A stretch of DNA of 64,000 nucleotides from Muribaculaceae bacterium (GTDB lineage: Bacteria > Bacteroidota > Bacteroidia > Bacteroidales > Muribaculaceae): contig JAFLTS010000001.1 in assembly GCA_022509185.1 (NCBI GenBank), forward strand, positions 1-64,000, in the 5' to 3' direction. The notes beneath the pieces were generated by a model. That model ran no database searches, was not told the DNA's origin, and was given only the letters and a program-made list of their open reading frames with translations. Below, in pieces: positions 53,800 to 63,346 of this stretch. Numbering within the stretch: the first letter of the stretch is position 1; each line of letters opens with the position of its first letter. The translations under genes were made by a program, and so were the position numbers.

Positions 53800-55617
53800 T
53801 TAATAGTTAGGATTCTGTACAAGTCCCGGGTTCACCATCAAGGCTGCTTGAGGGAGTGGATACCATTCATATTTCCTGTCTCGTTTTGCCGGAAGTTCAC
53901 GGTCAATTGCCTTGGCACGACCCCAGAACCACCAAGTTCCCTGAGTGAACTTATCAAATCGACGCAGATCTGTTCTTCTTCTGCGACCTTCCCACATATA
54001 TTCTAAACCCCATTCACTGAGTACCCAGTCTAAATCAAACGCAGTGAATCCGGGGCTTGGATTATTTAATTCCCCTTGGTTCTCAGAAGTAAAATATCTC
54101 TTTCTAACTTGATTTATAGTATTTGCCGCACCATTTGAATCTCCTCTGCGCATCTGACATTCTGCCTTTGCATAATAACATTCAGCAAGTCGCATCTCTA
54201 CCTGTATGGCATCTCTCCAATCAAGACCTGATGTTTCAGGGTAAATAGGATATTGGATAAATCGATAACCGGAATTAGTCATACCCCACCGCGGATCCTG
54301 TACCTCGGCTAAAGGTTGTCCTATATTACCGAAGCTACCAACCTGATCCACATATATTAGTGGAAGTCCGTCAAGGTCTGCATCGGCTAAGAAAGGCTCG
54401 TTATTTTCATAGATATATTGAGGTCCCATTAACATTCTTCCTTGCCACTCTCCGGCAGCATCACAATGGAATGGTTGTTTACGGATATCCTTATCATTCA
54501 TTCTATCCATCGGGGCTCCTAATTTATCTCCGTAGTCAAAGATGAAGCTCTTTGGATTGGCTGTGCCATAATCTTTGCCTATATCATTAAGTATCGTGCC
54601 GGAATTATCTTTTGATGGTACCATCATTGTGCAGTTCCACCCTGTCTGCTCATTGTCAGTACCAAAAAGAGGTCCATAGGCCAGAGGTAATGCCGGAGTG
54701 TTCCTGTTATTATTGGTTAAAGAGCCCACTTTCTGAGCTATTCCGAAAATAACTTCTGAACAGTTTTCATTTCCCACATTATAAATATCTCGGTAATCTG
54801 TAGCTAATGAATAATTTCCATATTTCCCATCTATGATTTCCTCAGCCAAGATCTCACACTCATTAAAACGGTCTACTCCTGTCCATAACTCAGAATTCAA
54901 TAACAGACGCATCTTCAAAATTCTGTTTGCGCCCATACTGAATCGTGTACGGGTACCCATGGCATTATCTTCTTTCACCATATCTTCATAACATGAATCT
55001 AATTCATCGGCTATAAACTCCCAGACAAGCTTGCATCCTTCATTAAAATCTGAAGAAGCCGAGCCCGGAACTTCTGTTGTCACCCTATCTGTGATAGGAA
55101 GTGTTCCTCCCCAAAGTTCAAAATTATTGTAATAACAAAAAGCTCGCATTGTTTTTATTTCTGCAACATAAGCTGCAAATGATTCTTCAGTCATTCCAAT
55201 TGAACCCGGATTGATGCTTTTTAGGTCTTCAATCAACAGGGTACAAAGTCCTATTGTTTCCCATGCGTGTTCCCAGGCTTGTCTGATTATTGTGGACTCT
55301 GAATTCCATGTGTAAGTTTCGAGCATATATTTCTGACCTTCATCCCAGCCCCAGTTATTATTCCAGCAACGCCATCCCATCTGGTCTCCGGGCATTTCCT
55401 GCAAAAATTCAAAATACTCAAAAATTCCGCCTGTAACGTTACTATATATAGAAGCTACTGCGCTCTTAACACTGTTTTCATCTTGATAATAAGTGCTTGA
55501 ATCAATTCTATCGAAAGTCACCTCATCAAGATCCGTACAAGAAACCGTCGCCGCTCCTAATAGAATCGTCGACATTCCTGAAATCAACAGATTTTTTATA
55601 TGTCTAATATTTTTCAT
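53800..55617 (-). CDS. susD: SusD-family starch-binding lipoprotein
   Basis: The signal peptide ends in TVSC (Cys27) and the mature part begins CTDLDEVTFD. The SusD fold has TPR-like helices (EIKTMRAFCYYNNFELWGG near 120-140; MRLAECYYAKAECQMRRGD near 480) and ends in PQAALMVNPGLVQNPNY, the classical RagB/SusD terminus. It works as the lid of the SusC transporter and binds maltooligosaccharide. Length (605) is normal. It starts 18 bases after susC. Confidence 0.93.
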   Translation of the reverse strand: MKNIRHIKNLLISGMSTILLGAATVSCTDLDEVTFDRIDSSTYYQDENSVKSAVASIYSNVTGGIFEYFEFLQEMPGDQMGWRCWNNNWGWDEGQKYMLETYTWNSESTIIRQAWEHAWETIGLCTLLIEDLKSINPGSIGMTEESFAAYVAEIKTMRAFCYYNNFELWGGTLPITDRVTTEVPGSASSDFNEGCKLVWEFIADELDSCYEDMVKEDNAMGTRTRFSMGANRILKMRLLLNSELWTGVDRFNECEILAEEIIDGKYGNYSLATDYRDIYNVGNENCSEVIFGIAQKVGSLTNNNRNTPALPLAYGPLFGTDNEQTGWNCTMMVPSKDNSGTILNDIGKDYGTANPKSFIFDYGDKLGAPMDRMNDKDIRKQPFHCDAAGEWQGRMLMGPQYIYENNEPFLADADLDGLPLIYVDQVGSFGNIGQPLAEVQDPRWGMTNSGYRFIQYPIYPETSGLDWRDAIQVEMRLAECYYAKAECQMRRGDSNGAANTINQVRKRYFTSENQGELNNPSPGFTAFDLDWVLSEWGLEYMWEGRRRRTDLRRFDKFTQGTWWFWGRAKAIDRELPAKRDRKYEWYPLPQAALMVNPGLVQNPNY

Positions 55618-55635
55618 TTTTCTTTGATTCTTAAA

Positions 55636-58605
55636 TTAACGGAAACGTAAAGTCACACCTAATGTCAATTGTGTGGCCTGAGGATAAGCACTTGACTCAT
55701 CTACACCCGGAGTGATTCCAACTGAATTTACTGCTGAGGGATCAGTACCGGTGTATTTAGTCAAAGTAAATACATTTTTGGCAGATAAATACACTCTTAA
55801 CGAATCCAATACTTTTTTATTCTTCAAGGGAATAGTGTAACCTAAAGTGATATTTTCAAGTTTAAAATAATCCCCTTTTTCCAAGAAATAGGATGATATC
55901 ACACCACCACCATACCATACGTTCTTGTCTTTAAGATATGCACTTCTTAAAATGTTGCCGCCTCCATTTGATCCTTGAAGTCCCATTCCATATCTTCTCA
56001 TGTTAAAGATATCAAATCCAAACGCTCCTGTAAACATCATGCTGAAGTCAAAGTTTTTCCAAGTCAGGTTATTGGTCCAGGTGAGGAAATGTTTGGGGGC
56101 ACCATTACCGATCACTTTTTTATCAGTAGGCTCTGCGACTGAAGATACAACTTTTTCTCCATCTTTATTATACACCAGCATATTGTGATTTTCATCGTAT
56201 CCGGCATATTCATAACCATAGAATTGACCAATCTGGCCCCCCTCTTCCACTCTGAAGAAGTATTCTGAAGTTCCCAAACCGGGTTTCAAATAAAGGTCTA
56301 GATAAGCTGCCTCATAAATATCGTTTGAAAGTTTAGTCAGTTTGGTTGTACTATAGGAATAATTGACACCCATACTCCATTTTAGTGGTGTTGAAGTCAA
56401 TATATCACCGTTTAATACCAATTCCAGACCTGTGTTCCTGATTGTACCTACATTTACCATAATAGTAGGGTAAACATATGGCGGCTGAGGAGCAGTGTAG
56501 GTGTAGAGAAGATCTTGACTTCTACGATCGAAATATTCAATAGAGCCATATAGTCTGTTGAAAAGCATGAAATCCACACCGTAATTGAAACTTATAAGTT
56601 TCTCCCACCCCAATTCGGGATTGGCATTGTTTGCTGGAGCATAACCTGTTATCCATGATCCGTCAATAAGATATGTGCCATTTTGGGTATAAGTCGATAA
56701 AGCCGTATAGGCTGCGAAATCACTGCGACCTGTGACACCATAAGAAAATCTGGGTTTCAGGCTCTGAACTGTCTGAACATAGTCCCTTAAAAAAGGAGCT
56801 CTGGCCATTTCCCATGCTATAGAAGCGGCTGGGAAGTTTCCCCATTTCCTGTCTTTACCAAATTTAGTTGAGCCTTCATGTCTTATTGAAGCAGAGGCAA
56901 TAATCTGTCCATCCCAGGCATAATTCACACGACCAAAGAAACCGATTAGCTTAGACTGGCTTTGTCCGGCATACATGTTAGCCCTATTATTGGCAATTCC
57001 TGTACCCGTTCCTATACCGTTCCAAGCCGGTTTGTCGAAGGTGAAGTCCCGGTTTTCCATAAACATCTGTTCCCAGTTACTCTGTTCCCATGAATAACCT
57101 AAAAGAACTTTTAAATCATTATTATCATTCTGGAAAGAATAGTTACCTAACCATTCAATACGGTTTGTCCACCATTTTTGGTATCGGATATTAGCGAGTC
57201 CTTCATACCCTCCCCAATAAGAATTTCCTGAATTGATGGGAGTATAATAATCACTTTTAAGCTGATTGAAATTATAAGAATATGAAAGTGTGGTGCTCAA
57301 GGTATTATGTGAATCACTCCAAATATTATAGGTTGCATCGGCTGTGCCTAATAAGTAAGTTCGATTTCCTTGGGATTTATTATTTTTCAATGTTTCTACG
57401 GGGTTTAATATTCCGCTCGGAGAGTCCGGTTGGTAATAGCTTCCGTCCTCATTATAAACAGGAATGGTAGGGTTCATGCTTAGTGCAGTATCAAACATAC
57501 CTTCGTTACCCCATTTTTCCTTGACTTTACGTGCATTCAATGTAAAGGTCAATTTCAAATGGTTATCAAGGGTATTAACAGATACTGCAGAACGTCCTCC
57601 GAATTCCTCTCTTTTACTTACTATATCAAGTCCATTGGCATTTTTGTAATTAATTGATGCAGTATAATAGCCCCCGGAAGGAAGGCTTCCGTCTATACCT
57701 ATATATTGATTTGTGTCATAAGCTACATCCCTGGTAATCAAATCATACCATTTTGTAGAAGCAAAGTAATCTGTTCCTCGTCTTGATAATCTCCACTCAT
57801 AGGGGGATAAAACGCTGGGACGATTTTTTTCAAAGGCTAGTGCTACATAAGAGTCATAAGTAACAGTTGGTTTGCCTATCTCACCCTTTCCTTTCTTTGT
57901 GGTGATAAGAATAACTCCGTCTGCACCTCGGGTACCATAAATTGCCGCTGATGAAGCATCCTTCAACACAGACATTGACTCAATATCTTGAGGTGCTAAA
58001 GTTCTGATATCCCCACCGGGTACTCCGTCTATTACGATAAGGGGGCCATTACTTGCATCAATTGATGTGGCACCACGAATCTGAAGGTTGGAACTTCCAT
58101 TTGGATTGGCGGCTGCTGTTGTATTAACATTCAGACCGGATACTTTTCCTGTCAACATTTCCATCGGATTATTGACAGCTCCTTTCATAAAATCATCACT
58201 GTTTACTTGAACAATAGAACTGGATACTTCTCTTTTGCTTAAAGAACCGTAACCAATAACCACGACCTCATCCAGAAGTTCGTGATCTTCACGCATTGTT
58301 ACATCTACTACAGATCGTCCGTTTACTTCTACTTCCTGAGATTGGAAGCCAACATAACTGAACACCAAAGCGCCCTTGGATGGCACCTCTTTCAAAGAAT
58401 ACATACCATCTACATCAGTAGCGGTCCCACGGGTTTGATCTCCCTTGACCGAGACACTCACTCCGATAAGCACCTCACCGGAGGGATCAGTTACCGTTCC
58501 TGTCACTGTCAGATTCTGAGCATTCACAGAAAAAGACATTAATAGAGAAAACATAACCGTGGCTATCCCTCGTTTTGTCTTTAGAAAATTGGTTAGTTTT
58601 TTCAT
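55636..58605 (-). CDS. susC: SusC/RagA TonB-dependent outer-membrane transporter
   Basis: A signal peptide (VMFSLLMSFSVNAQ) is followed by a CarboxypepD_reg domain (about 30-110), the SusC/RagA linker motif DEVVVIGYGSLSKREVSSSI (near 112-131), a plug domain (about 130-235, GATSIDASNGPLIVIDGVPGG) and a 22-strand barrel ending in VTLRFR. It imports maltooligosaccharides with SusD. Length (989) is normal. It is the first gene of the starch operon, with a 177-base upstream region containing an inverted repeat. Confidence 0.94.
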   Translation of the reverse strand: MKKLTNFLKTKRGIATVMFSLLMSFSVNAQNLTVTGTVTDPSGEVLIGVSVSVKGDQTRGTATDVDGMYSLKEVPSKGALVFSYVGFQSQEVEVNGRSVVDVTMREDHELLDEVVVIGYGSLSKREVSSSIVQVNSDDFMKGAVNNPMEMLTGKVSGLNVNTTAAANPNGSSNLQIRGATSIDASNGPLIVIDGVPGGDIRTLAPQDIESMSVLKDASSAAIYGTRGADGVILITTKKGKGEIGKPTVTYDSYVALAFEKNRPSVLSPYEWRLSRRGTDYFASTKWYDLITRDVAYDTNQYIGIDGSLPSGGYYTASINYKNANGLDIVSKREEFGGRSAVSVNTLDNHLKLTFTLNARKVKEKWGNEGMFDTALSMNPTIPVYNEDGSYYQPDSPSGILNPVETLKNNKSQGNRTYLLGTADATYNIWSDSHNTLSTTLSYSYNFNQLKSDYYTPINSGNSYWGGYEGLANIRYQKWWTNRIEWLGNYSFQNDNNDLKVLLGYSWEQSNWEQMFMENRDFTFDKPAWNGIGTGTGIANNRANMYAGQSQSKLIGFFGRVNYAWDGQIIASASIRHEGSTKFGKDRKWGNFPAASIAWEMARAPFLRDYVQTVQSLKPRFSYGVTGRSDFAAYTALSTYTQNGTYLIDGSWITGYAPANNANPELGWEKLISFNYGVDFMLFNRLYGSIEYFDRRSQDLLYTYTAPQPPYVYPTIMVNVGTIRNTGLELVLNGDILTSTPLKWSMGVNYSYSTTKLTKLSNDIYEAAYLDLYLKPGLGTSEYFFRVEEGGQIGQFYGYEYAGYDENHNMLVYNKDGEKVVSSVAEPTDKKVIGNGAPKHFLTWTNNLTWKNFDFSMMFTGAFGFDIFNMRRYGMGLQGSNGGGNILRSAYLKDKNVWYGGGVISSYFLEKGDYFKLENITLGYTIPLKNKKVLDSLRVYLSAKNVFTLTKYTGTDPSAVNSVGITPGVDESSAYPQATQLTLGVTLRFR

Positions 58606-58631
58606 GAATTATTTTTGAAAATTGTTTGAGT

Positions 58632-58679
58632 TTTTCAATTAGATCAATTTTGAATCTATTAATTTCTCAAAATTGAAAA
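58632..58679. promoter_or_regulatory. Inverted repeat upstream of the susC operon
   Basis: Two perfect 10-base arms, TCAATTTTGA (58644-58653) and TCAAAATTGA (58667-58676), are separated by 13 bases. A second pair, TTTTCAATT (58632-58640) with AATTGAAAA (58671-58679), overlaps the right arm, so two alternative pairings exist. It lies 27-74 bases before the susC start. It could be a regulator site or a leader hairpin; no -7 box of the usual form was found near it. Confidence 0.45.
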
Positions 58680-58782
58680 CTCCTTATAATATTTTCAATA
58701 TCTTCAAGAAAAAATCTAACAGAAATCAACAGTTATATTATTGATTTATAAAGGTTTAATAATTAAAGAATATATAAAAAAT

Positions 58783-60429
58783 CTAAATCTTTTCTAATTC
58801 TTTTTCAAAGTTTTCAGGATCAATAGCACGTTTTTTTATCTTTGACCGATAGGTGTAAACAGTAGTGACAGAGCACCTTAAGAATTTTGCTATCCTTTCG
58901 GCATCCCTAACCCCTAATCTTATTAAGGCAAATACTCTTAACTCGGTATTAAGACTTTCATTAGGCTTTAAAGAAATTTGTTCTCCGGGTTTCAACAATA
59001 TATTGAATTTTTCTACAAAATTTGGATAAATATTAAGGATTGCTTCATCAAACTTTGCGTAGAATTCTGCAAGAGTTTTGCTTTCTACATTTCCTGATTC
59101 TATTTTCTTCAATAATTGGGAAAGACTCCCTTGAGTGGCTGAAACTTTTAAACTTTGTTGATACTTTTGTAAAGAGGAAATGGCCATACTACAATAATCC
59201 ATAAATAATAAGGCATACTGTTCTTTTATGGCATTAGATGATTGAAGTGCAATATTTGTCTCACTTAATTCATTGTTGACCTGGCTTAACTTCTTGGAAA
59301 GACCGGATACTTCATCAAGCATTTGATTAGTCTTTTTATTTATACTCCTTACCTTTCTGATCTGAATAAGAGCAAAAACAGAGATAATTATAAAACAGAA
59401 GGCCAGTATACTTATAAAAATAATTAAAAGACGTAACTGATGGGTATGACTTTTCTGTTTGTTGGCATATGCTTCTCCAATGATCGGAAGCATTCGGCTT
59501 GATTGGGCGTTTCTCATTCTTGCTGAATAAAAATTTGCATCAGAAAAACTTTGCCTTAAATACCTCTCGGCCCTTTCCAAATCTCCCGCCTCATATCTCT
59601 CTGTTGCCAAGGCTCTCATTGCCATATTCTCTTTTATGGCTCCTCTTAAATCTGACTTTACACTTTCTCCTATATATTTGATATAATTATTATTTTCTCC
59701 CTTTTGTTTATAAATATCAGCCAGAATTGATGCCAGAATGGAATAATTTCTGTCTCCACTGGAATATTTATCAATATTTTTCAACAATAGGGTTTCAGCT
59801 TCAGAAAAATTCCCCTTGCGGTTTTGTGCCGCTGCATAATTTATAAGATAATTAATAGAATTTTTTGGAGCGTATTGTCTTACGGAATCAATGTAAATTT
59901 CCCTCAATCTTTCATGTTTTCGTGCATATTCACTGTCTATGGCATATTCACTCTGATACTGATATAAATCACAATATGCACTGTAATAGCTTTCTAACAG
60001 AACTGAGTCGAGAAGAGTTTTATCGATATTCTTTAAAAGGGTTTCCGACTCTCCGAATAATCCGGCATGGGCAGCTAAGTCAGCTTCTTTAATCAAAAGT
60101 GCATGTTCTTTAAGTTTGTCGGCTTTTACTTCCGGGTTGGCCAGATTGATATTTATATATTTTAACGCAGAGTCACTTTCATAAGCCTCATATTCTGAAA
60201 TTAACCAGTCGGTCAATTCTTTTTTTACTGACCAGGAACCTGTATCTTCAATTCTTTGTTTTATATTGTTAATTCTTTTCTCCTTTTCTGCATCATATTC
60301 CGGCACCTTTTTTATCTCTTCATCAATTTCTGCATAAAAAGACTCTATTCCTTGTTTTTCATTATTATTTGAATTACAAGAGAACAGAGTCAGCAGAATG
60401 ACAGGTATTAAAAGGAGATATGACTTCAT
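58783..60429 (-). CDS. SusR-like membrane regulator (DUF6377 type)
   Basis: The N-terminus is a lipoprotein-like signal (LLLIPVILLTLFSC, Cys18), then an all-helical TPR-like region to residue 330. One membrane helix lies at about 332-354, a coiled coil at about 355-400, and a helix-turn-helix at the C-terminus (about 495-540: ALIRLGVRDAERIAKFLRCSVTTVYTYRSKIKKRA). This is the layout of SusR of B. thetaiotaomicron and other DUF6377 proteins: periplasmic sensing, cytoplasmic DNA binding, activation of starch genes. Its position immediately before susC supports that role. It lies 42 bases after the DUF4923 gene. Confidence 0.82.
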   Translation of the reverse strand: MKSYLLLIPVILLTLFSCNSNNNEKQGIESFYAEIDEEIKKVPEYDAEKEKRINNIKQRIEDTGSWSVKKELTDWLISEYEAYESDSALKYININLANPEVKADKLKEHALLIKEADLAAHAGLFGESETLLKNIDKTLLDSVLLESYYSAYCDLYQYQSEYAIDSEYARKHERLREIYIDSVRQYAPKNSINYLINYAAAQNRKGNFSEAETLLLKNIDKYSSGDRNYSILASILADIYKQKGENNNYIKYIGESVKSDLRGAIKENMAMRALATERYEAGDLERAERYLRQSFSDANFYSARMRNAQSSRMLPIIGEAYANKQKSHTHQLRLLIIFISILAFCFIIISVFALIQIRKVRSINKKTNQMLDEVSGLSKKLSQVNNELSETNIALQSSNAIKEQYALLFMDYCSMAISSLQKYQQSLKVSATQGSLSQLLKKIESGNVESKTLAEFYAKFDEAILNIYPNFVEKFNILLKPGEQISLKPNESLNTELRVFALIRLGVRDAERIAKFLRCSVTTVYTYRSKIKKRAIDPENFEKELEKI

Positions 60430-60471
60430 CTGTTTTCCCTTACATGACGGGAATACTATTCTGTTTTATCT

Positions 60472-61200
60472 TTATTTTCCTCCTTTCAAAATATCTTTCA
60501 GGGTTCCTAAAGCTGATGATCCTCCGGAATTATCATCTTCTCGGGTAGAAATCATTTTCCAGCCTATACAAGCCCCATCATAGCTATCAAGAATATTTCC
60601 TAAGGCAGTTGCCATTGAATTTCCTGTGAATTTGGCAACTGCTGAGATAAAACTTTTCAATTTTGTAGCATCAAACATCAGATTAAGATTCTTTCCGCTT
60701 TTCTCAACATAGGCTGTAAATTTACCTAATGTAATGCCTAATACATTGAATTTGAAATCGAATGTACCTTCTTCACTATCATTCTTGACAATGGTCCCTT
60801 TCAGACTCAATGATTTTATTTTCATTGTGAAATTGGCATCTTCATCCACCGTTAGCGACATATTGTTCAAACCATATTGCTCATAATATGGTTTTAATTT
60901 AGATTCTATCGTAGCTGCTCCGGCTATTCCTCCTGCTTTCTGTAAAAAATTTTCACTTTTAAAGGTTACAGCCGGTCCGGTTGCCTGGTATTCTCCCACT
61001 AAGTCTTCCAGGCTTAAATTTGTCTTTGTGAAAACGCCCTCAATTACACTGCCGAGTATATCGCCCACTCCACTCCCGGAAGATGAGTCGGAACCATTCT
61101 TTCCTAAACTTCCTAATATATCACCTATGCCCTGGGCATTTACAGCAACGGTTGACATGGCGATTGCCATGCCAACCATCATAATTTTCAAAAATTTCAT
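60472..61200 (-). CDS. DUF4923 family exported protein
   Basis: The signal peptide (MKFLKIMMVGMAIAMSTVAVNAQ) is followed by a Gly/Ser-rich linker containing two GDILGS copies, then the DUF4923 domain (about residues 58-225; LVGEYQATGPAVTF, GLNNMSLTVDEDANFTMKI, FDFKFNVLGITLGKF), which looks beta-rich and lipocalin-like. Function unknown. I chose the ATG at 61200 over an in-frame TTG two codons earlier. It lies between glgB and the SusR-like gene; whether it has a role in glucan metabolism is open. Confidence 0.78.
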   Translation of the reverse strand: MKFLKIMMVGMAIAMSTVAVNAQGIGDILGSLGKNGSDSSSGSGVGDILGSVIEGVFTKTNLSLEDLVGEYQATGPAVTFKSENFLQKAGGIAGAATIESKLKPYYEQYGLNNMSLTVDEDANFTMKIKSLSLKGTIVKNDSEEGTFDFKFNVLGITLGKFTAYVEKSGKNLNLMFDATKLKSFISAVAKFTGNSMATALGNILDSYDGACIGWKMISTREDDNSGGSSALGTLKDILKGGK

Positions 61201-61215
61201 TCTCAATTTGTTATA

Positions 61216-63264
61216 TCACTTTTTATTTGTGACCTTCTTAGCTTTATTTGGTTTAATCTGCCTTAATACCATTGCTGTTCTAGCCGGAAGGTATAATTGC
61301 AACCATCCCTTTCCGGAAGGTTTATATAATGGATCAGGATTGGTGAAATGATGCACCTTATCATCTACAAGTCCATAGCCCCCGTATCCTAAAGCATCCG
61401 AATCCAATACCACTTCATATTCACCTTCAGGCGCAAGGAAACCATATCCTTCGAAACTTCTTGTAGGATTCCAGTTAAATACGAATATTAAGTCACCTCG
61501 CATGAAAGCGAGTACCTGGTCATCATCCTTTTCCCATAACTTCTCTACAGGGAGAGCCTGGAAATTATAAACCCCTGACACAACATCCACCATATCATTA
61601 TCGAAAGCATTGAGGAAACGATATTTCAGGTCCTCTCGATCTACCAGATCCCATTGTCTACGTGCGTATTTATAGCTCCAGCCGTTGCCCTCCCTCGGGA
61701 AATCGATCCATTCAGGATGACCGAACTCATTACCCATGAAATTCAGATAACCGCCGTTAATGGTAGCTAAAGTTACAAGACGTATCATTTTATGCAATGC
61801 CATTCCTCGCGACACGGTGCCATCGTTATCTCCCGTCATCATATGCCAATACATTTCCTTGTCGATCAGACGGAAAATTATTGTCTTATCTCCTACGAGG
61901 GCCTGATCATGACTTTCACAGTATGAAATAGTTTTTTCATCTGCCCTACGATTGGTTAGTTCCCAGAAAATCGAAGTCGGATGCCAGTCTTCATCTTTCT
62001 TCTCTTTTATCATCTTGATCCAGTAATCGGGCACACCCATCGCCATTCTGTAATCAAAGCCTATGCCTCCATCTTCAAACTTTACTGCAAGACCCGGCAT
62101 ACCACTCATTTCTTCAGCAATAGTCACAGCTTTCGGATTCACCTCATGAATCAAAATATTTGCAAGAGTAAGATAAGTCAAAGCATTGGTGTCTTGATTT
62201 CCGTCGTAATAATCTGCATACGACCCAAAGGCTTTTCCTAAACCATGATCATAATAAAGCATCGAAGTGACTCCGTCAAACCGGAATCCGTCGAATTTGA
62301 ATTCTTCAAGCCAATATTTGCAGTTGGAAAGCAAGAAATGCAAAACTGAATTCTTACCATAATCAAACAATAATGAATCCCAGGCCGGATGCTCACGACG
62401 GTGATCTCCATAGAAATAAAGATCGTAACTTCCATCAAGACGTCCCAGGCCCTCTATCTCGTTTTTCACTGCATGGGAATGTACAATATCCATGATTACT
62501 GCGATACCCAGTTTATGAGCTTCATCAATAAGATGTTTCAGATCATCAGGAGTACCGAATCGTGAACTTGGTGCATAAAAACTGCTGACATGATAACCGA
62601 AAGAACCGTAATAAGGATGTTCCTGGATAGCCATAATCTGGATAGCATTGTAACCGTCAGCTGCTATACGGGGCAAGATCTTCTCCCTGAATTCATTATA
62701 GCTGCCAACTCCTTCGGTTTCCTGAGCCATTCCTATATGACATTCATATATCAAAAGCGGTTTTACATCAGGAGCAAATTTTTTAATCTTAAATTTATAT
62801 GGTTTTTCCGGAGCATAAACTTCTGCTGAAAATATTTTAGTTTCCGGATCCTGTACCACTCTTTCAGCATAAGCCGGGATTCTTTCTCCTTCTCCACCGT
62901 TCCATTTTACAAACATTTTGAAAAGGTCTCCGTTATGGAGCTCATCTTCTTCGAGTTTCAGTTGCCAGTCGCCATAATTTATCCGTGTGAGTTTGTATTT
63001 ATCTTCAAGTTTCCAGTCTGAAAAAGTACCGGTCAACCATATTTCTGTAGCATTGGGCGCAAATTCACGGAATATCCATCCTCCTCCCGGTAAATGATGA
63101 AGTCCGTAATATTTGTAGGCGTTTGCAAATTCTGACAAAGAACCGTTAGTAGAAGCTGTTATCTCCTCTAACTTTCTTTCCACATCCTGATGTCGGCCTT
63201 CTATGGCTGCTGCATAAGGTTCAAGCCAAGGGTCGTTTCGCAAAAAAGCCAATTTCTTTTTCAT
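61216..63264 (-). CDS. glgB: 1,4-alpha-glucan branching enzyme
   Basis: An N-terminal CBM48 domain (about 45-160; HHLPGGGWIFREFAPNA, WLTGTFSDW) precedes a GH13 catalytic domain. Nucleophile Asp is in DGFRFDGVTSM (near 325), acid Glu in TIAEEMSGMPG (near 387) and the third carboxylate in SHDQALVGDKT (near 455). The enzyme makes alpha-1,6 branches in glycogen. Length 682 matches eukaryote-like bacterial branching enzymes. It opens the transcript that continues through the DUF4923 and SusR-like genes (gaps 15 and 42 bases). Confidence 0.95.
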   Translation of the reverse strand: MKKKLAFLRNDPWLEPYAAAIEGRHQDVERKLEEITASTNGSLSEFANAYKYYGLHHLPGGGWIFREFAPNATEIWLTGTFSDWKLEDKYKLTRINYGDWQLKLEEDELHNGDLFKMFVKWNGGEGERIPAYAERVVQDPETKIFSAEVYAPEKPYKFKIKKFAPDVKPLLIYECHIGMAQETEGVGSYNEFREKILPRIAADGYNAIQIMAIQEHPYYGSFGYHVSSFYAPSSRFGTPDDLKHLIDEAHKLGIAVIMDIVHSHAVKNEIEGLGRLDGSYDLYFYGDHRREHPAWDSLLFDYGKNSVLHFLLSNCKYWLEEFKFDGFRFDGVTSMLYYDHGLGKAFGSYADYYDGNQDTNALTYLTLANILIHEVNPKAVTIAEEMSGMPGLAVKFEDGGIGFDYRMAMGVPDYWIKMIKEKKDEDWHPTSIFWELTNRRADEKTISYCESHDQALVGDKTIIFRLIDKEMYWHMMTGDNDGTVSRGMALHKMIRLVTLATINGGYLNFMGNEFGHPEWIDFPREGNGWSYKYARRQWDLVDREDLKYRFLNAFDNDMVDVVSGVYNFQALPVEKLWEKDDDQVLAFMRGDLIFVFNWNPTRSFEGYGFLAPEGEYEVVLDSDALGYGGYGLVDDKVHHFTNPDPLYKPSGKGWLQLYLPARTAMVLRQIKPNKAKKVTNKK

Positions 63265-63346
63265 AATTTTGTTTATTTATTGGTTTAATATTCTTCTTTT
63301 TAAGGTTACTTTTTCTTAAAGATTCACCTTGAAACAAAGCCTTTTA

